Assembly (NCBI RefSeq): GCF_037055355.1
Contig: NZ_CP146350.1
Coordinates: 6,285,001 to 6,349,000, forward strand
Direction: 5' to 3'
DNA: 64,000 nt
DNA from: Streptomyces sp. DG1A-41
Lineage (GTDB): Bacteria > Actinomycetota > Actinomycetes > Streptomycetales > Streptomycetaceae
The notes below the pieces were generated by a model. It made no database searches. It was given only the letters and a program-made list of their open reading frames with translations, and had not been told where the DNA came from. Of this stretch, positions 61,435 through 64,000 are shown piece after piece. The position numbers were made by a program, and so were the translations under genes. How positions within the stretch are numbered: the first letter of the stretch is position 1; each line of letters begins with the position of its first letter.

Positions 61435-62418
61435 CTAGGAGGAGCGGGCCAGTACCGGCAGCAGACGCAGGGCGTTCTCCCGGTTGATGCCCCTGAGCTG
61501 CTCCGGCGAGAGGAAGGGATCGCCGTCCAGGGCGGGTACCGCGACATCGGCGACGACCTGGGCGGGAGTGGGCGGCCAGTCCGTGCCGAAGAGGACACGG
61601 CTGGGATCCACCGTGGCCAGCAGAGTGGGCGTGGCGGAGTCGGACATGGGGCCCGCCGTGTCGAAGTAGAACCTGTGCAGGTAGTCACGGACCCTGCCCG
61701 GCTCGATCTGGGGGGTGAGGTGCCCGCCGAAGAGTTCCAGCCGCGTGGCCATGTACGGAAGGAAGCCTCCTCCGTGGGGAAGGACGAAGCTGAGATTCGG
61801 GTAGCGGTCCAGGGTGCCGTTCCGGATCAGGTTGATGGCCGCGCGTGTGGTGTCCATGAGGAAGTCGCACACGAAGGGCGGCATCCCCGGCAGTGCGGCG
61901 CCGCCGTCCTTTCCGGCCGGCACTTCCATGGGGTGCGTGCTGATGACGGCGGACCGGTCGTTCAGCTCCTGCAAGAGGCGGTCGTGGGTGGCGTCGCCGA
62001 GGTAGACACCGTCCATGCTCGTTCTCGTGCTCACCCCGACGGCCCCGAGCTCGTCGAGTCCGTAGCGCAGGCTCCACTGCGAGAGTTCCAGGTCGTCCAG
62101 GAACACGGGAGTGAAGAAGGCGAAGCGCGCGGGATGGGCCTCGACGACATCGGCCGCCGCCCGCAGGGCGATCCGCGCGCTCTCCTGTCGCTCCGCGCGC
62201 TCGCGGAACCGTCCGAGCATCGCGACGGTCATGACGGCGGTGCTGATGCCCGTCTTGTCCATGACCTCCAGGGCCGCGTCCAGGTCCCAGCGTGTCCACC
62301 AGGGCAGCCTCTCGCGGTTGACGACGCCGCGTTCTTCCGCCCAGTCCAGCCAGGCCGGCGCGGTGAAATGGTGGTGGACGTCCACTCGGCCCGCGACGGG
62401 GCCGTCTTCGAATGTCAT
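61435..62418 (-). CDS. Amidohydrolase-family protein (ACMSD-like decarboxylase candidate)
   Basis: 327 residues; the ATG at 62418 has GAGGA seven bases upstream; an ATG at 62424 is less well spaced. Metal-dependent hydrolase barrel: RVDVHHHFTAP (metal His residues), STHPMEVP, LPHGGGFLPYMATRLE and GTDWPPTPAQ (catalytic Asp). This subfamily contains non-oxidative decarboxylases of aromatic acids. It could trim a carboxyl group from the pigment precursor. It is not one of the classical eight whiE genes. Confidence 0.88.
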   Translation of the reverse strand: MTFEDGPVAGRVDVHHHFTAPAWLDWAEERGVVNRERLPWWTRWDLDAALEVMDKTGISTAVMTVAMLGRFRERAERQESARIALRAAADVVEAHPARFAFFTPVFLDDLELSQWSLRYGLDELGAVGVSTRTSMDGVYLGDATHDRLLQELNDRSAVISTHPMEVPAGKDGGAALPGMPPFVCDFLMDTTRAAINLIRNGTLDRYPNLSFVLPHGGGFLPYMATRLELFGGHLTPQIEPGRVRDYLHRFYFDTAGPMSDSATPTLLATVDPSRVLFGTDWPPTPAQVVADVAVPALDGDPFLSPEQLRGINRENALRLLPVLARSS

Positions 62419-62453
62419 CGGCATGTCCTCGGCGTGGTCGTTTCGGTGGGTGT

Positions 62454-64000
62454 TCAGCCGCGGCAGAGCACGGTCTGCAGCACGTCCGTCAGCACACGAT
62501 CGGCGGACGGCAGGTGGGTGGGCGCGCGCCACGCGACGAAACCGTCCGGGCGTACGAGGACGGCACCGTCGGCGGCGGTGCCGTGCAGCGCCGCCCAGTC
62601 GGCATCCGCCTCGGGAACAAGGTCGTGATCAGGGCCGTCTCCCACGAGATACACCTTGACCGGAACGCCCAGCTTCTCGCCGGCCCGCTCCGCCGCGCGG
62701 CGCCACTCGTGGCCTTCGGCCCCGGCGAGCACGACGAAGGAACGCTCGTACAGATCGAGAGTGGAGATCCTGGCGCCTGCTCTCCGTACCCACATGTGGG
62801 GTGCGCGGCTCCCCGGCTCTCCGTCGATCCGGAAGGTCTCCGGGACGACCGGCCGCCGGGGGAGGCGCCCACCACGGCGTCCGAGGCGTACCGGTAGCAG
62901 AGCGCGACCGTCATGAGGTCCGCCGCGTCGTTGTTGCGTCCCGCTGCCGGGCCCAACGCGGGATGCTGCTCCTCGGCGGCCTGCTGGGAGGCCCGTTCGC
63001 TCGTCGTGACAGCGACGGGCCGTCGCTCACGCTCGTAGGTGCCGAGCAGCGGCAGGCCGGCCCAGCCGCGCAGTACCGCGGCGAGCTTCCAGGCGAGGTT
63101 GTGGGCGTCCTGGATCCCGGTGTTGGAGCCGAACGCCCCGTTGGGCGGCATTTCATGCGCCGCGTCACCGGCCAGAAAGACCCGGCCCTGCCCGTAGCTG
63201 TCAGCGACCCGCCTCGAAGCGTGCCAAGGCGCCTTTCCTGTGATTTCGACATCAAGGTCCGGAACACCGACGGCCGCGCGAATATGCGCCGCGCAGCGCT
63301 CGTCCCCGAAGTCCTCCAGGGATTCGCCCTGATCAGCGGACCAGGGAATGTGGATGACCCACCGTTCCTCGTTGTCCACGGGCAGCAAGGCGCCTTCCCC
63401 CTGCGGATCGGTGGTGTAGCAGACGATGAAGCGCTTCGGTCCGACGTATTCCTTGAGGGCCTTGCTCCGGAACGTGACACTGACGTTGTGGAACAGGGCA
63501 CCGGGTCCGGACTGGCCGATTCCCAGACGTTTGCGAACGGGGCTTCTCGGGCCATCGGCGGCCACCAGGAAATCGGCTTTCACCGTATAGGTCTCACCGG
63601 TGTCCCGGCGCATGACCTGCGCCTGGACTCCCTCTTCGTCCTGCGTGAAGGAAAGCAGTTCCGTACCAAAGCGGATGTCTCCGCCCTGGCGGGCGCGGTT
63701 CAGCAGGACCGGCTCCAGATCGTTCTGGCTGCACAGGCACCAGTTCGAGGAGCTGACCCGAGAGACGTCCATGCCTGCGGCGATGTCCTGAACGATCCAG
63801 CGGCGCTGGTTCCCGACGAGGGTGTCCACCTGGAGTACGCCGTCGTTTCCGGCGAGAGCGAAGGCGGCCTCTCGCACGCTCTGCTCGAGTCCGGCGGTCC
63901 GGAAGACCTCCATGGTGCGCACGTTGTTCCCGCGGCCACGTGGGTGCGTCGATGTCTCGGCATGCCGCTCCACGAGCATGTGCTCGATTCCGAGACGTCC
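62454..64000 (-). CDS. whiE-ORFVIII: FAD-dependent aromatic monooxygenase (WhiE ORFVIII type), partial and frameshifted
   Basis: Runs off the window at its N-terminus, so the GxGxxG FAD motif is not seen. Visible: RGRGNNVRTMEVFRTAGL, VAADGPRSPVRKRLGI (DG motif), GRVFLAGDAAHEMPPNGAFG (GD motif) and NLAWKLAAVLRGWAG. At 62858-62862 (GGGGG) the frame breaks: the given frame turns into RRPSGSTESRG, whereas one extra base gives RRPVVPETFRIDG and a normal thioredoxin-like C-terminus (LDLYERSFVVLAG, ending VLQTVLCRG at 62454). Probably a one-base sequence loss; otherwise a real C-terminal truncation. Confidence 0.85.

Overview
The window is high-GC actinomycete chromosome, almost certainly Streptomyces. 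Nearly every third codon position is G or C, starts are often GTG or TTG, and the gene order thrB - rho - rpmE - prfA - prmC - threonylcarbamoyl-AMP synthase - glyA paralogue - WecA/TagO-like transferase - atpIBEFHAGDC matches the conserved core arm of Streptomyces chromosomes. FilP, Scy, NucS, an SCO5389-type protein and a WhiE-type spore-pigment cluster all point to the same genus. I see no tRNA, rRNA or CRISPR array.

Layout. 1-12.6 kb: the end of homoserine kinase, transcription terminator Rho, a secreted serine protease with FG-GAP repeats, an LCP cell-wall ligase, ribosomal protein L31 behind a near-perfect sigma-R promoter, RF1 with its methylase PrmC, a tRNA t6A enzyme, an LMW-phosphatase homologue lacking the nucleophilic cysteine, an SHMT paralogue and an undecaprenyl-phosphate sugar transferase. 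12.8-20.8 kb: the complete F1Fo ATP synthase operon, preceded by a candidate Rex operator and closed by a strong hairpin. 20.9-30.2 kb: a DUF2550 protein, a GH18 chitinase with paired direct repeats around its -35 box, a NarL-type two-component system, small membrane proteins, a corrinoid adenosyltransferase, a truncated TnpB remnant, a drug-type ABC exporter with a divergent TetR regulator, and 3-hydroxybutyryl-CoA dehydrogenase.

30.4-46.2 kb: a STAS protein, a membrane-anchored STAND-like NTPase with an altered P-loop, NucS, an SCO5389-type protein, a luciferase-like oxidoreductase, two paralogous ABC-2 ATPase/permease pairs in tandem, and the polar-growth coiled-coil proteins FilP and Scy. 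46.2-49 kb: methylmalonyl-CoA epimerase, thiolase and MeaB, which with the adenosyltransferase and dehydrogenase upstream form an acyl-CoA/B12 theme. 49-56 kb: three perfect 44-bp tandem repeats, a PepSY protein divergent from an OmpR-type two-component system, a MarR regulator, three tandem AIM24 genes, and two small conserved proteins. 56-64 kb: a spore-pigment type II polyketide cluster (SchA/CurD protein, cupin, KS-alpha, CLF, ACP, two cyclases), followed on the opposite strand by an amidohydrolase and an FAD monooxygenase that runs off the window.

Three reading frames (the ABC ATPase ending at 37445, filP near 40888, the monooxygenase near 62860) break at short G/C runs, and one added base repairs each. 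This looks more like base-loss error in the assembly than biology, but all three need checking. The most interesting biology is the Cys-less phosphatase, the STAND-like protein, the AIM24 trio, the altered CLF residue, and the amidohydrolase attached to the pigment cluster.
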